A stretch of DNA of 64,000 nucleotides from UBA509 sp038729325. Its GTDB lineage: Archaea; Thermoplasmatota; Thermoplasmata; Thermoplasmatales; Thermoplasmataceae. A program made the translations under genes and the position numbers. The notes under the pieces are model-generated. The model saw nothing but the letters and a program-made list of their open reading frames with translations, was not told the DNA's origin and searched no databases. Every line of letters starts with the position of its first letter. Position 1 is the stretch's first letter. The stretch is from the NCBI GenBank assembly GCA_038729325.1, contig JAVYSG010000001.1, positions 6,920 to 70,919 of the forward strand. The letters run 5' to 3'. Below, in pieces: positions 1 through 7,704 of the stretch.

Positions 1-1
1 C

Positions 2-118
2 ATCAGTGAGAAAATAGGCCCCCTTAACCATCCCGGTCTGGTTTATCTCTGCATGCTGAAGTTCGTGGAGGGATTGAATACGAATTTCTTACCTCCAGTT
101 GCAAAATTGAATATATAA
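2..118 (+). CDS. Possible 3' end of an upstream gene (partial)
   Basis: Frame 2 is open from the window edge to a TAA at 116-118, giving 38 residues that include the stretch LVYLCMLKFVEG. It has no start inside the window, so it would be the tail of a gene lying further left. No family is recognisable, and an open frame this short can occur by chance. Confidence 0.25.
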   Translation: MSEKIGPLNHPGLVYLCMLKFVEGLNTNFLPPVAKLNI

Positions 119-238
119 TTCCAGTAAACATATGGCATATGCTTGCTCTGTAAGAATACGATATTAGTAACCAATTTACATATCAAATAAGAAAACTTAA
201 TATGGTTGCAGGAATAAGTGGAAGATCGCATGGCCGTA

Positions 239-589
239 ATGACAAGGGAAATCCTGATCAGTGCTCTTGAAAAGACCTACGGAAAGAAGGGCATGGCCAG
301 GAAGGATGTGGAAGAACTCTGCGATTTCGTTCTTTCATTTTTCGGCTACGAAGACTATGTACTGGACAACGTTCTTTCTGCTCCGGAGAGGGACGTATTC
401 TATAACCTCGAAGAATTTGGATTTCTTGAAACTTTCAGGGAGGAAGTGAACATAATGAAAGGTAGATCCTGGAGAGTTAACCAGTGGAAATTCAAGAAAG
501 ATAATATCTACAGGATCGCGAATTCGCAGGAAGAGGAGAAGCGGGAGGAAAATATCTACGACGAGATATTCAGGGAACTTGAAAACTGA
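239..589 (+). CDS. DUF6015-like conserved archaeal protein
   Basis: Small soluble protein of about 116 residues, function unknown. The central motif run FFGYEDYVLDNVL, then ERDVFYNLEEFGFLETFREE and WRVNQWKF, resembles from memory the euryarchaeal DUF6015 family, which has FFG-x-DD, DRDLFYxLE and REWRxxxW blocks. The N-terminal part is helical and the C-terminal 20 residues are rich in Glu and Arg. GTG at 218, ATG at 230 and ATG at 239 are all in frame; the A/T-rich box near 196-203 fits a leaderless start at 230 or 239. It is monocistronic, and a T-rich stretch follows the stop. Confidence 0.6.
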   Translation: MTREILISALEKTYGKKGMARKDVEELCDFVLSFFGYEDYVLDNVLSAPERDVFYNLEEFGFLETFREEVNIMKGRSWRVNQWKFKKDNIYRIANSQEEEKREENIYDEIFRELEN

Positions 590-602
590 TTCCTCTTTTT
601 TA
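590..602 (+). terminator. T-rich run after the first gene
   Basis: Right after the TGA of the 239-589 gene comes TTCCTCTTTTTTA. Archaeal RNA polymerase commonly terminates at such U-rich tracts without a hairpin, and the next gene starts only 30 bases on. This is inferred from base composition alone. Confidence 0.4.
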
Positions 603-632
603 TGAAGTCCTGAACAGCGAAATTTTTCTGCA

Positions 633-1298
633 ATGCAGTTATTCTGCCGGATGCATGATCTGCCATTTTACCAGTTTCATCTGTACGACACATATTACCT
701 GATTGATTTTGGCACCTCCATCAGGAAGTTCAGTTCCGCGCCATACAATGGCGGAATCGGTACCTGCAGATATTATGTGAACAGGACTGTGCCACATGAT
801 TTCTGCGAAGACGTGCTGAGTGAGGGCACTCATTTTCTGGAAACACATGCAGTTGAACCCGCACAGACATGTATGAACCTGACCGCCTGTGACGTTCGGA
901 AATTTGCCTTCCGCGAAATAAACAGTGCCCAGTTCCACATCAGCGTATGGGTCACCGCCGGGATAAGCAATGCTCTCAGTATTGGAAGCCATGGCTTTTC
1001 CTCGCCCGGGACTGTCAACATAGCCATGCTGACAGATGCACCTCTCATGGATTCTGCGGCAATCAACGGAATACAGGATATGATAGAGGCAAAAGCCCAG
1101 GCATTCAACGATCTGAAAGTTCTTGACCCTGTGACAGGAAAAAGGACACCTGGAACTTCAACAGATACAGTATCGCTCTTCATTGCAAATACCGCAGAGG
1201 ATCTGAATTTTGGTGGTCGCCTGACGGATTTTGGTAAGAACGCATCAGTACTGGTATACGATCTTGTCTCAGAAGCCATCAGGAAATGCAGCCCATGA
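633..1298 (+). CDS. cbiZ: Adenosylcobinamide amidohydrolase CbiZ
   Basis: About 221 residues, the usual size for stand-alone CbiZ. The family removes the aminopropanol side chain of adenosylcobinamide to give adenosylcobyric acid, which CbiB can then rebuild, so it salvages incomplete or foreign corrinoids. Recognisable blocks are WVTAGISNALSIG near residue 105-120, PGTVNIAMLTDAPL, and the C-terminal GKRTPGTSTDTVSLF, the GT-x-TDT pattern seen in CbiZ. CobQ and CbiB are encoded about 25 kb away in the same window, which supports a salvage role. ATG at 651 is an alternative start. The stop abuts the stop of the convergent peptidase gene with no spacer. Confidence 0.85.
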   Translation: MQLFCRMHDLPFYQFHLYDTYYLIDFGTSIRKFSSAPYNGGIGTCRYYVNRTVPHDFCEDVLSEGTHFLETHAVEPAQTCMNLTACDVRKFAFREINSAQFHISVWVTAGISNALSIGSHGFSSPGTVNIAMLTDAPLMDSAAINGIQDMIEAKAQAFNDLKVLDPVTGKRTPGTSTDTVSLFIANTAEDLNFGGRLTDFGKNASVLVYDLVSEAIRKCSP

Positions 1299-2399
1299 TC
1301 AGGGCAAAGTCTGCATTTCACGCGAAAGAGCATTGAACGCAATACAGCGGGACCCGTCAAAGTAGTTGGTGTCCTCAATCCTGACTCCACCCTTCCCGGT
1401 AATGTATATCCCGGGTTCAATGGTGAAAACTGAATTCATGATAAGCCTCTGCTGGTTCCCGCTGACAACATATGGATCCTCATGCACTGATATGCCAAGG
1501 CCATGCCCCAGCCTGTGTATGAAATACCTCCCATAACCGCCGGATTCTATCACTGACCTGGCTGCTGCATCAAGACTCTCATATGTAGATTCATGGCCTG
1601 CAGTGTTTCTGGATTCTTCGTTGGCTTTTCTCACGAGTGCGTAAATCCTCTCAAATTCAGCATCAGGTTTCCCCATGAAGAAGGTTCGTGTTATGTCAGA
1701 AGCATATCCCTTGTGGCGCCCTCCGAAATCTATGACAAGCATGTCTCCCGGCTTAACCGGTGTGCTGTCAGGGGTGTGGTGCGGCATGGCTGAGTTGGCC
1801 CCCGCGGAAACTATTGTCTGGAATGCCGGACCCTGGAGCCCGTGTTCCACCATCTTGCTGTCAAGTATTCTTGCTATGTCTGTTTCCGTTACTCCTGCCG
1901 ATATCTCCGGAAGGGTATCCACCAGGGCAGCTTCGGATTTCCTTACGGCTTCACTTATTGTCTGGAGTTCATACTGATCCTTGACCGTTCGCAATGGCAC
2001 AGTAAAGGCATCCGCAAGGATATCGTCACCTCTTATTGCAGACCTGAGGTTGCCCAGCATAGAGTATGGAAGTGTGCCGCCAATAGCACACTTACCCACT
2101 GGAAGGTATGATCCCAGCAATGCATATGGATTCTGATCATCAGTCCACGCCTCGATTTCATCAACCCATGTGCTCTGCTCAGCCTGCTCCTTCATCAGGG
2201 ACGGACATATCAGTGCTGCCCTGTCAGCGGTAATGACAAGAAGAGTGAGCCTCTCCATGGATTCGGTTTCAAATCCTGTGAAATAGAAAAAATCAGATCC
2301 GGGGGGAATGACCATGGACGCGATGCCCTGCTGTTCCATTATTTTCTGTATTTTCGCTATCCGGGAGGCATAAACTGACTTCTGGAAATACACAGACAT
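1299..2399 (-). CDS. M24 family metallopeptidase (Xaa-Pro dipeptidase/aminopeptidase)
   Basis: About 366 residues with a creatinase-like N-terminal domain (1-135) and a C-terminal pita-bread fold. All five metal ligands of family M24B are visible: D224 and D235 (VIDFGGR, SDITRTF), H299 (RLGHGLG), E328 (FTIEPGIY) and E342 (GVRIEDT). It should hydrolyse X-Pro peptides in the cytosol during peptide catabolism. ATG at 2399 is preferred over the GTG at 2402, which lies directly after the upstream stop. It is the last gene of a minus-strand group with the HExxH protein (2403-3014). Confidence 0.88.
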   Translation of the reverse strand: MSVYFQKSVYASRIAKIQKIMEQQGIASMVIPPGSDFFYFTGFETESMERLTLLVITADRAALICPSLMKEQAEQSTWVDEIEAWTDDQNPYALLGSYLPVGKCAIGGTLPYSMLGNLRSAIRGDDILADAFTVPLRTVKDQYELQTISEAVRKSEAALVDTLPEISAGVTETDIARILDSKMVEHGLQGPAFQTIVSAGANSAMPHHTPDSTPVKPGDMLVIDFGGRHKGYASDITRTFFMGKPDAEFERIYALVRKANEESRNTAGHESTYESLDAAARSVIESGGYGRYFIHRLGHGLGISVHEDPYVVSGNQQRLIMNSVFTIEPGIYITGKGGVRIEDTNYFDGSRCIAFNALSREMQTLP

Positions 2400-2402
2400 C
2401 AC

Positions 2403-3014
2403 TCAGGCAAAGTAGGAGAGGGAATCCGAATCAAATTTAGAAATGATCCTTATGGATGAACCGGTTCCACCATGCACGGAGAGTAGTTGCGGATACATCT
2501 GCCAGAGGTCCCTGCTGCTCATGACTGTGGCCGGGTGATCATTACCGAATGTGCTTCTTGAAACTTTCTCTGTCATGATTCTAGCCTCTCTCTCGTCTAT
2601 GTAGCCCACGGAATGAAGGTATTCGTGAGTCAGTATCATGTATACAAAGGAGTTGAACTCCAGAGGTGAGCTGGCGATCTTTGCCATCTCATCCACAAGT
2701 GCCTCGTTGATCACAATATAATTTCCTCCAACCTGCCAGAAGGCGCCAAGTGTTGGCGGCAACCTGGAAAGTGCGAGTCCCAGACCTGCCCGTTCCCTGC
2801 CTGTGACCTTTCTGACGGATCTCTTAACCACACTGAACACCGCATCATAATCCATCGGTGATTCCAGATTCTCGGCCTGGCCTGATACATCACGGATTCC
2901 GTGATCCCTGAGATATGAATTGCCGGAAATCGGTCCTTGCGGGGTTCTGGATCCCACAGTGTCAGTATTATCTGATAGAAATCTGAACATTTTCCATTTC
3001 TCCAGCGGAAACAT
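2403..3014 (-). CDS. Putative zinc metalloprotease-like protein (HExxH)
   Basis: A 203-residue soluble protein I cannot assign to a named family. The notable feature is HEYLHSVGYIDEREA at residues 130-144, an HExxH zinc motif followed by Gly-x-x-Asp-Glu, placed at the end of a long predicted helix (FNSFVYMILTHEYLH), as in gluzincin or metzincin-type peptidases. A third ligand may be D140 or E141. The first 55 residues look poorly ordered. The stop lies three bases before the M24 peptidase start, so the two probable peptidases are likely co-transcribed. A second in-frame ATG lies at 2990. Proteolytic activity is an inference from the motif. Confidence 0.65.
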   Translation of the reverse strand: MFPLEKWKMFRFLSDNTDTVGSRTPQGPISGNSYLRDHGIRDVSGQAENLESPMDYDAVFSVVKRSVRKVTGRERAGLGLALSRLPPTLGAFWQVGGNYIVINEALVDEMAKIASSPLEFNSFVYMILTHEYLHSVGYIDEREARIMTEKVSRSTFGNDHPATVMSSRDLWQMYPQLLSVHGGTGSSIRIISKFDSDSLSYFA

Positions 3015-3060
3015 TATGAGCGACTATTTACACATTTTTGCTGTAACTGCTACCGCTGCA

Positions 3061-3432
3061 TCATTTCCTGCCAAAAATACCCAGCAGAAGAAATGCTCCA
3101 AGGCCCGCAGCAAGGACCGTGACCAGTGTAAGGGGGCTGTCCCTGAAAAGGTGCATAACAGGATGCTTCGCAGGATCGAAATGGTCAACATGTATGGAGT
3201 AATGACCAGGAAATTCCACTGCATGCACTCCCCTGTCAGAACCCGGGATGTTGGCCCTCCAGTCCGCTATCTGTCCCTTGGGCTCTCCAACCGATCTTTT
3301 AAACAGGCCGCTTTCCTCAGGCCTTGGCGTAATCGACCCGCCAAAGTTTATCTTGGGGACAGTCAGTTTTCCTGTCGCGAGGGCATCAGCGATTACAGTG
3401 CTCCAGAATTCATATGAACCGTGGGAGTTCAT
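3061..3432 (-). CDS. Hypothetical tail-anchored protein
   Basis: A 123-residue protein of unknown function. The C-terminal 22 residues form a single hydrophobic span (LTLVTVLAAGLGAFLLLGIF) followed by GRK, so it is probably tail-anchored with its body in the cytosol. The middle is rich in His and acidic residues (VHAVEFPGHYSIHVDHFD), which could bind metal. It lies 46 bases upstream of the HExxH gene on the same strand and is probably the first gene of that cluster. No homologue is recognised. Confidence 0.6.
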   Translation of the reverse strand: MNSHGSYEFWSTVIADALATGKLTVPKINFGGSITPRPEESGLFKRSVGEPKGQIADWRANIPGSDRGVHAVEFPGHYSIHVDHFDPAKHPVMHLFRDSPLTLVTVLAAGLGAFLLLGIFGRK

Positions 3433-3580
3433 TTCATGCCTTAATGCAGATGTGATGGAAATAATTTATCTAAAGTTCATGCTGCATAAAATACATCAAT
3501 GGATTTTCCAGTCCAAACAGTATTTATTGCATGGCACAATATCAGCTGCACCTGATAAATAGGTACAAAGTTGAACCGGG

Positions 3581-4765
3581 ATGAGTAAGGAACAGCCGAA
3601 TGTTAGATCTGGAAAATTCTCCCTGCTTGTATCAGCACTGATCATAGTTGGAATAACTGTTTCACTCAGAGCCACAAACAACATGATGATCACAACCATG
3701 CCCATATTCTCCAAGGACGTCTTTAAATTCAGCAATGTATCGGTGGGCGAATTAACTGCACTCACCTACGCCACTACTTTCCTCACAACCTTACTTCTTA
3801 ATCCGAGGCTGGAAAGCAATCAGAGAAGGAGGATTTTCATAGCCTCCATTGCCATAATAGACGTTTCACTGGTTCTCCTTTACTTCTCTGATTCCATAAG
3901 CATATGGCCCATTGCGGCTCTTTCAGGTGTTGCATTCGGCATGGTTTTTCCGAACCTCATAACATCTGCTTCACTTCATGGTGACCACCGGGCACAGATG
4001 AGGCTTCTTGCAATTTATTCCGTAAGCCTGAGCCTGAGTCTTGTGGTTGGGCCGGTTATTGAGACCTTAATTCTGCCTCTGGTGGGATACAGGGGTGTTT
4101 TCCTGGCATTTCTGCCCATGGGAGTGATCGGGACCGCAGTATCCCCACTTGTAAGATTTCCACAGGGAGGCGGGGAGAGAAGGGGGAGGAAAACCCTTGG
4201 AAACAGGTCACTGCATGCTTCACTCCTATCAATAAGCGTATACAATGTACCATTTGCAGCAATCACTTCTTTCCTCGTCATTTACGCTGAGCAGAACTAT
4301 CATGTCAGCAGCAGCGTAGCTTATTCTGCATTTATTATATTCTTTGCCTCATCTTTCACCACGCGCCTTCTCCTGGCTGTCAGGCCCGTTGAGGGGCTGA
4401 AAATTCCCCTGGTGATTTCATCTGCCATTACAGTTGTTTCCCTTTTGTCAATACCCTTCATCCCTGCTTTTTACACTTTCCTGATCGTCATGGTCTTCAT
4501 GGGTATTCCCCACGGCAGCATTTTCCCAATTACTACAATGATGATTGCCAGAGGCACAGAACCTGAAGAGAGAAATGCAGCCAACTCCTATTTCATGGCC
4601 TATAACAACATACTCTTCATGATCATACCGGTTGTGTTCGGCTACCTGAGTTCACAGATCGGATTCCACGAAGATTTTGTGATTCTTGGCGTAATTTCTG
4701 CAGCTTTTATAATAGCGCTGTTGATAATTTACGGCAGGGAGAGGAAGATATTCTACAGGAACTGA
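3581..4765 (+). CDS. MFS transporter (12 spans)
   Basis: A 394-residue polytopic protein with about twelve hydrophobic helices split by a basic central loop (QGGGERRGRKTL, near residue 200). Major facilitator traits include IAALSGVAFGMVFPNL in the N-half and the short helix-loop-helix pattern throughout. The substrate cannot be predicted. A GATAAATAG box near 3554-3562 lies about 23 bases before the ATG, so the transcript is probably leaderless. It is divergent from the tail-anchored protein gene. Confidence 0.8.
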   Translation: MSKEQPNVRSGKFSLLVSALIIVGITVSLRATNNMMITTMPIFSKDVFKFSNVSVGELTALTYATTFLTTLLLNPRLESNQRRRIFIASIAIIDVSLVLLYFSDSISIWPIAALSGVAFGMVFPNLITSASLHGDHRAQMRLLAIYSVSLSLSLVVGPVIETLILPLVGYRGVFLAFLPMGVIGTAVSPLVRFPQGGGERRGRKTLGNRSLHASLLSISVYNVPFAAITSFLVIYAEQNYHVSSSVAYSAFIIFFASSFTTRLLLAVRPVEGLKIPLVISSAITVVSLLSIPFIPAFYTFLIVMVFMGIPHGSIFPITTMMIARGTEPEERNAANSYFMAYNNILFMIIPVVFGYLSSQIGFHEDFVILGVISAAFIIALLIIYGRERKIFYRN

Positions 4766-4802
4766 CCGGCATATTCCCGCTCTTGAAGAGCATTTGAAAT
4801 GG

Positions 4803-4812
4803 TTTAATATAT
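4803..4812 (+). promoter_or_regulatory. TATA box of the CBS-glyS operon
   Basis: TTTAATATAT centred about 25 bases before the ATG at 4832, the position expected for a leaderless archaeal transcript. Confidence 0.55.
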
Positions 4813-4831
4813 TGCAGCGATTCACCATGCT

Positions 4832-5674
4832 ATGCCTGGAACTGTTGCAGATATCATGACACGGGATCCCATAACTTACCACGTTCCCAGTACTGTTGGT
4901 GAAGTCATCAAGATACTCATAAAGAATAACATAACCGGGTTGCCGCTGGTGGATCAATCCGGAAAATATGCCGGTGTGATCAGCCGCAGGGATATATTCG
5001 AAAATCCTGATGAAAATCAGACTGCAATGGTTATGAGGAGGGCAAAAACTGTAGCCCCTGATACCACAGTGGAGGATGCAGCCCGTGAAATGACAAAGCA
5101 GTTCAGAAGGCATCTTGCCGTAGTTGATGATTCCGGAAATGTTGCAGGAATCCTGACTCCACAGAATTTCCTGAGGCTTGTGAGGGAACGCTTCGGGAAG
5201 ATGAAGGTGAAGGATATAGAGAGAAGCCTGGCAGTTCCGGTGTGGGAAGAATCCCCACTGAGCGTGGTATCTTTCATAATGCGCGTTTCAAAGGCCTATG
5301 CGTGCCCGGTCATAGACATTAACGGAGATTTTGTGGGACTTGTTACTGACCGGGACATATTTGACAACATTGATGTGCGATCAAAATTCCAGTTTTCAGA
5401 AACAGGAATGGCAGATGATGAGGACCCATGGTCATGGGAAGGAATCAGGAATGTTGTGACATACATGATTGAGAAGAGCAATCTTGAGCTGCCTCACACA
5501 CCAGTAAAGGAATTCATGATCAAAAAGCCGGTTGTTGCCAACACCACGGATACAATAGAAAACGCGGCAAAAAAGATGGAGACTGGAAACTATAACCAGC
5601 TTCCAATAGTTCAGGGCAACGGGCACCTTGCCGGTATGCTCCAGGATATCCAGATACTGAGTGTTTTCCTATGA
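4832..5674 (+). CDS. Four-CBS-domain protein
   Basis: A 280-residue protein built of four CBS repeats making two Bateman modules, roughly 5-60, 65-120, 128-185 and 222-278. Each shows the typical start (VADIMTRDP, MVMRRAKTV, VKDIERSLAV, VKEFMIKKP) and a GVISRRDIF-like end (GVISRRDIF, GILTPQNFL, GLVTDRDIF, GMLQDIQIL). Such modules usually bind adenine nucleotides or S-adenosylmethionine and regulate a partner. No catalytic domain is attached. Its stop overlaps the glycyl-tRNA synthetase start (ATGA), so translation is coupled; whether it senses charging or energy state for that enzyme is conjecture. Confidence 0.85.
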   Translation: MPGTVADIMTRDPITYHVPSTVGEVIKILIKNNITGLPLVDQSGKYAGVISRRDIFENPDENQTAMVMRRAKTVAPDTTVEDAAREMTKQFRRHLAVVDDSGNVAGILTPQNFLRLVRERFGKMKVKDIERSLAVPVWEESPLSVVSFIMRVSKAYACPVIDINGDFVGLVTDRDIFDNIDVRSKFQFSETGMADDEDPWSWEGIRNVVTYMIEKSNLELPHTPVKEFMIKKPVVANTTDTIENAAKKMETGNYNQLPIVQGNGHLAGMLQDIQILSVFL

Positions 5675-7137
5675 AGGTATACGACCAGGTTGTTGAACTT
5701 GCCAAGAGGAGAGGATTTTTCTGGCCTTCATTTTCCATATATGGCGGTGAATCCGGCCTTTATGACTACGGTCCTCTGGGTGTGCTGCTGCGGGACAATA
5801 TAGTAAGGATATGGAAGGAGAGTTATATTGCAGATGATGCAATATTCATTGATACCCCGGTCATTGTTCCTGCCACTGTCTTCAGGGCATCAGGGCATCT
5901 TGACAAATTTGCAGACCTTGCAACGGAATGCACTAAATGCCACAACAGGCAGAAACTTGAAACAGTCCTTGAGGCGTCCGGCTTCCACAATATCATAAAA
6001 ACTGTGCCGGAGGCCAACGAATTCCTGGCAAACAATGTGGTGAAATGCGTTGTATGCGGAAACAGAATAACAAGCGCAACAGAGTTCAAACTCATGTTCC
6101 GGATGCCATCGCAGGGAAGCACTGGAGATCTTTACCTGAGACCTGAAACTGCACAGGGAATATTTGTCAACTTCAGGCTGCTGAACAATTTCTACAGGAA
6201 CAGGCTTCCAATGGCAGTGGCCCAGCTTGGGAAAGGATTCAGGAATGAGATCTCTCCACGCCAGAGCCTGATCAGGCTCAAGGAATTCAGCCAGGGGGAG
6301 GTCGAGGTATTCGTGGATCCACAGAAAAAGTTCTGGAAGGAGTTCACAGGCAGCCACAGGCTGAATCTTCTGCCAAGGTCGGGGGCTCCGGTTACTGCAG
6401 AGGTCACTTCCCCGGATGCGGCATCCTTCATGAGCAGCAATTCCATGGCCTACTTCATTGACAAAACCGCACAGATTCTCAGCAGGGTGGGCATAAGCCT
6501 GGAAAATGTAAGGTTCAGGCAGGTGCCTCTGAGCGACCTGGCCCACTATTCATCGGACACGTGGGATGTTGAGGTGCGCATAGATGATGACTGGGTTGAG
6601 GTTGTTGGCATTGCAGACAGGAATGACCTGGCAAACCATGAAAAATCAAGCGGAGAAACAATGTCCGTGAAGATTGAAGAGAGGACCATCATGCCATCCA
6701 TTATAGAGCCTTCCTACGGCATTGACAGGATCTTCATCAGCGTGATGATTCATTCCTTCAGGGTCCGGGAGAACGGCTTCAAGGTCCTGAGCCTGCCGGA
6801 ATCCATCGCCCCATACCACGCGGCAGTGTTCCCACTGGTTAACAGGGATGGCCTGGACACCCTGGCTGAAAGTTTCTTCGCGAAGCTGAGGGCAAAGGAT
6901 CCATACGTTATATATGATCAGTCCGGATCAATTGGACGCAGATATGCCAGGCAGGATGAAATCGGCACGCCCTACTGCATAACATTTGACAGCCAGACCC
7001 TGCAGGATTCCACAGTTACCATACGGGAAAGAGATTCTGCAAAGCAGGCGAGATTCAGGACAGACGATCTGCTCTCCGCCGGAATAATAGGGAATAAGGC
7101 CATTCAGGAGGCCTTCAGGCCTTCCGTACTTCAATAA
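5671..7137 (+). CDS. glyS: Glycine--tRNA ligase (alpha2, class II)
   Basis: A 488-residue archaeal/eukaryotic-type dimeric glycyl-tRNA synthetase that charges tRNA-Gly with glycine using ATP. Visible are the N-terminal FFWPSFSIYGGESGLYDYGP block, motif 2 around 189-213 (FRNEISPRQSL, FSQGEVEVF), motif 3 around 345-357 (IIEPSYGIDRI) and a C-terminal anticodon-binding domain from about 375. Two CxxC pairs (ECTKC at 86-90, KCVVC at 125-129) in the insertion probably bind zinc. It overlaps the CBS gene by 4 bases upstream. Its 3' end overlaps the convergent ferredoxin gene by 23 bases. Confidence 0.96.
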   Translation: MKVYDQVVELAKRRGFFWPSFSIYGGESGLYDYGPLGVLLRDNIVRIWKESYIADDAIFIDTPVIVPATVFRASGHLDKFADLATECTKCHNRQKLETVLEASGFHNIIKTVPEANEFLANNVVKCVVCGNRITSATEFKLMFRMPSQGSTGDLYLRPETAQGIFVNFRLLNNFYRNRLPMAVAQLGKGFRNEISPRQSLIRLKEFSQGEVEVFVDPQKKFWKEFTGSHRLNLLPRSGAPVTAEVTSPDAASFMSSNSMAYFIDKTAQILSRVGISLENVRFRQVPLSDLAHYSSDTWDVEVRIDDDWVEVVGIADRNDLANHEKSSGETMSVKIEERTIMPSIIEPSYGIDRIFISVMIHSFRVRENGFKVLSLPESIAPYHAAVFPLVNRDGLDTLAESFFAKLRAKDPYVIYDQSGSIGRRYARQDEIGTPYCITFDSQTLQDSTVTIRERDSAKQARFRTDDLLSAGIIGNKAIQEAFRPSVLQ

Positions 7138-7315
7138 TGCCGGCTGGACAGGATATTTCGGCTTCATGATTTGATTCGTATTCCGAATCGGCTATTGTTT
7201 CCTGCCTGTAGCTTGCTTTTCCATCCCTGTCCATGTACCAGTTACTGCAAAGTGCAGTACATATTGCATCGCCCATGCATTTATCTCTCTCAATTGCAAC
7301 CCGGTATACCGTCAT
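7115..7315 (-). CDS. Single-cluster ferredoxin, last gene of the SUF operon
   Basis: A 66-residue ferredoxin. The cluster motif is C13-x2-D16-x2-C19-x3-C23 plus C56 in SCPAG, i.e. Asp replaces the second Cys of a classical [4Fe-4S] motif. This is the pattern of the Pyrococcus furiosus ferredoxin, whose cluster can interconvert between 3Fe and 4Fe forms. The ATG at 7315 overlaps the SufU stop (ATGA); a longer in-frame start at 7351 would lie wholly inside sufU and is rejected. Its position suggests an electron donor or cluster acceptor for SUF assembly. Confidence 0.85.
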   Translation of the reverse strand: MTVYRVAIERDKCMGDAICTALCSNWYMDRDGKASYRQETIADSEYESNHEAEISCPAGIIEVRKA

Positions 7316-7704
7316 ATTTTCACATTTCCCCGGTCCAGCCTGGACAGACATTTCTGAAGAGTGTTAAGGGGGAGCAATGCACATTTTTCCCTGCTCGGGC
7401 CCAGAGGCAATCCGATGAGGTCCAGGAGATACTGCGGCTTTATCCGCATGATCTCTTCGACACTTTTCCCCCTTGCCATATCTGTCACCATGGAAGCTGA
7501 TCCCTGGCTTATGGAGCATCCTCTCCCTATGAACTTTACGTCTTCCACCGTATTTCCCTTCAGCTTCACAAACATCTGGACTGCATCGCCACATACCGGA
7601 TTGTATTCCAGGAGCTCTGCAGTGGGACTTTCCATCCTGCCATAATTGTGAGGCGACCGGTAATGATCCATGAGTATCTCAGTCTTCTCTTCCACATCAG
7701 TCAT
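7312..7704 (-). CDS. sufU: SufU/IscU-type Fe-S scaffold
   Basis: A 130-residue IscU-fold protein. The three ligand cysteines are C38 (YNPVCGD), C63 (GRGCSIS) and C108 (REKCALLPL), with Asp40 beside the first; the stretch of about 18 residues before the last Cys is the SufU-type insertion relative to IscU. It acts with the cysteine desulfurase SufS, as sulfur acceptor and/or scaffold. The start overlaps the sufS stop by 4 bases and the stop overlaps the ferredoxin start by 4, indicating translational coupling. Confidence 0.92.
   Translation of the reverse strand: MTDVEEKTEILMDHYRSPHNYGRMESPTAELLEYNPVCGDAVQMFVKLKGNTVEDVKFIGRGCSISQGSASMVTDMARGKSVEEIMRIKPQYLLDLIGLPLGPSREKCALLPLNTLQKCLSRLDRGNVKI

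Noticed and set aside
43..231. Minus-strand frame of 62 codons at the left edge
   Set aside because: A/T-rich, no family resemblance, no promoter or ribosome-binding site, and it runs into the promoter of the 239-589 gene.
830..1420. Minus-strand frame of 196 codons over cbiZ
   Set aside because: It lies opposite a well-recognised CbiZ and has no recognisable motifs; it is a shadow frame.
2920..3417. Plus-strand frame of 165 codons over the HExxH and tail-anchored genes
   Set aside because: The minus-strand proteins have coherent features (zinc motif, C-terminal span) and the plus frame has none.
5890..6546. Minus-strand frame of 218 codons inside glyS
   Set aside because: Entirely opposite glycyl-tRNA synthetase, rich in Cys/His/Pro as expected of antisense translation.
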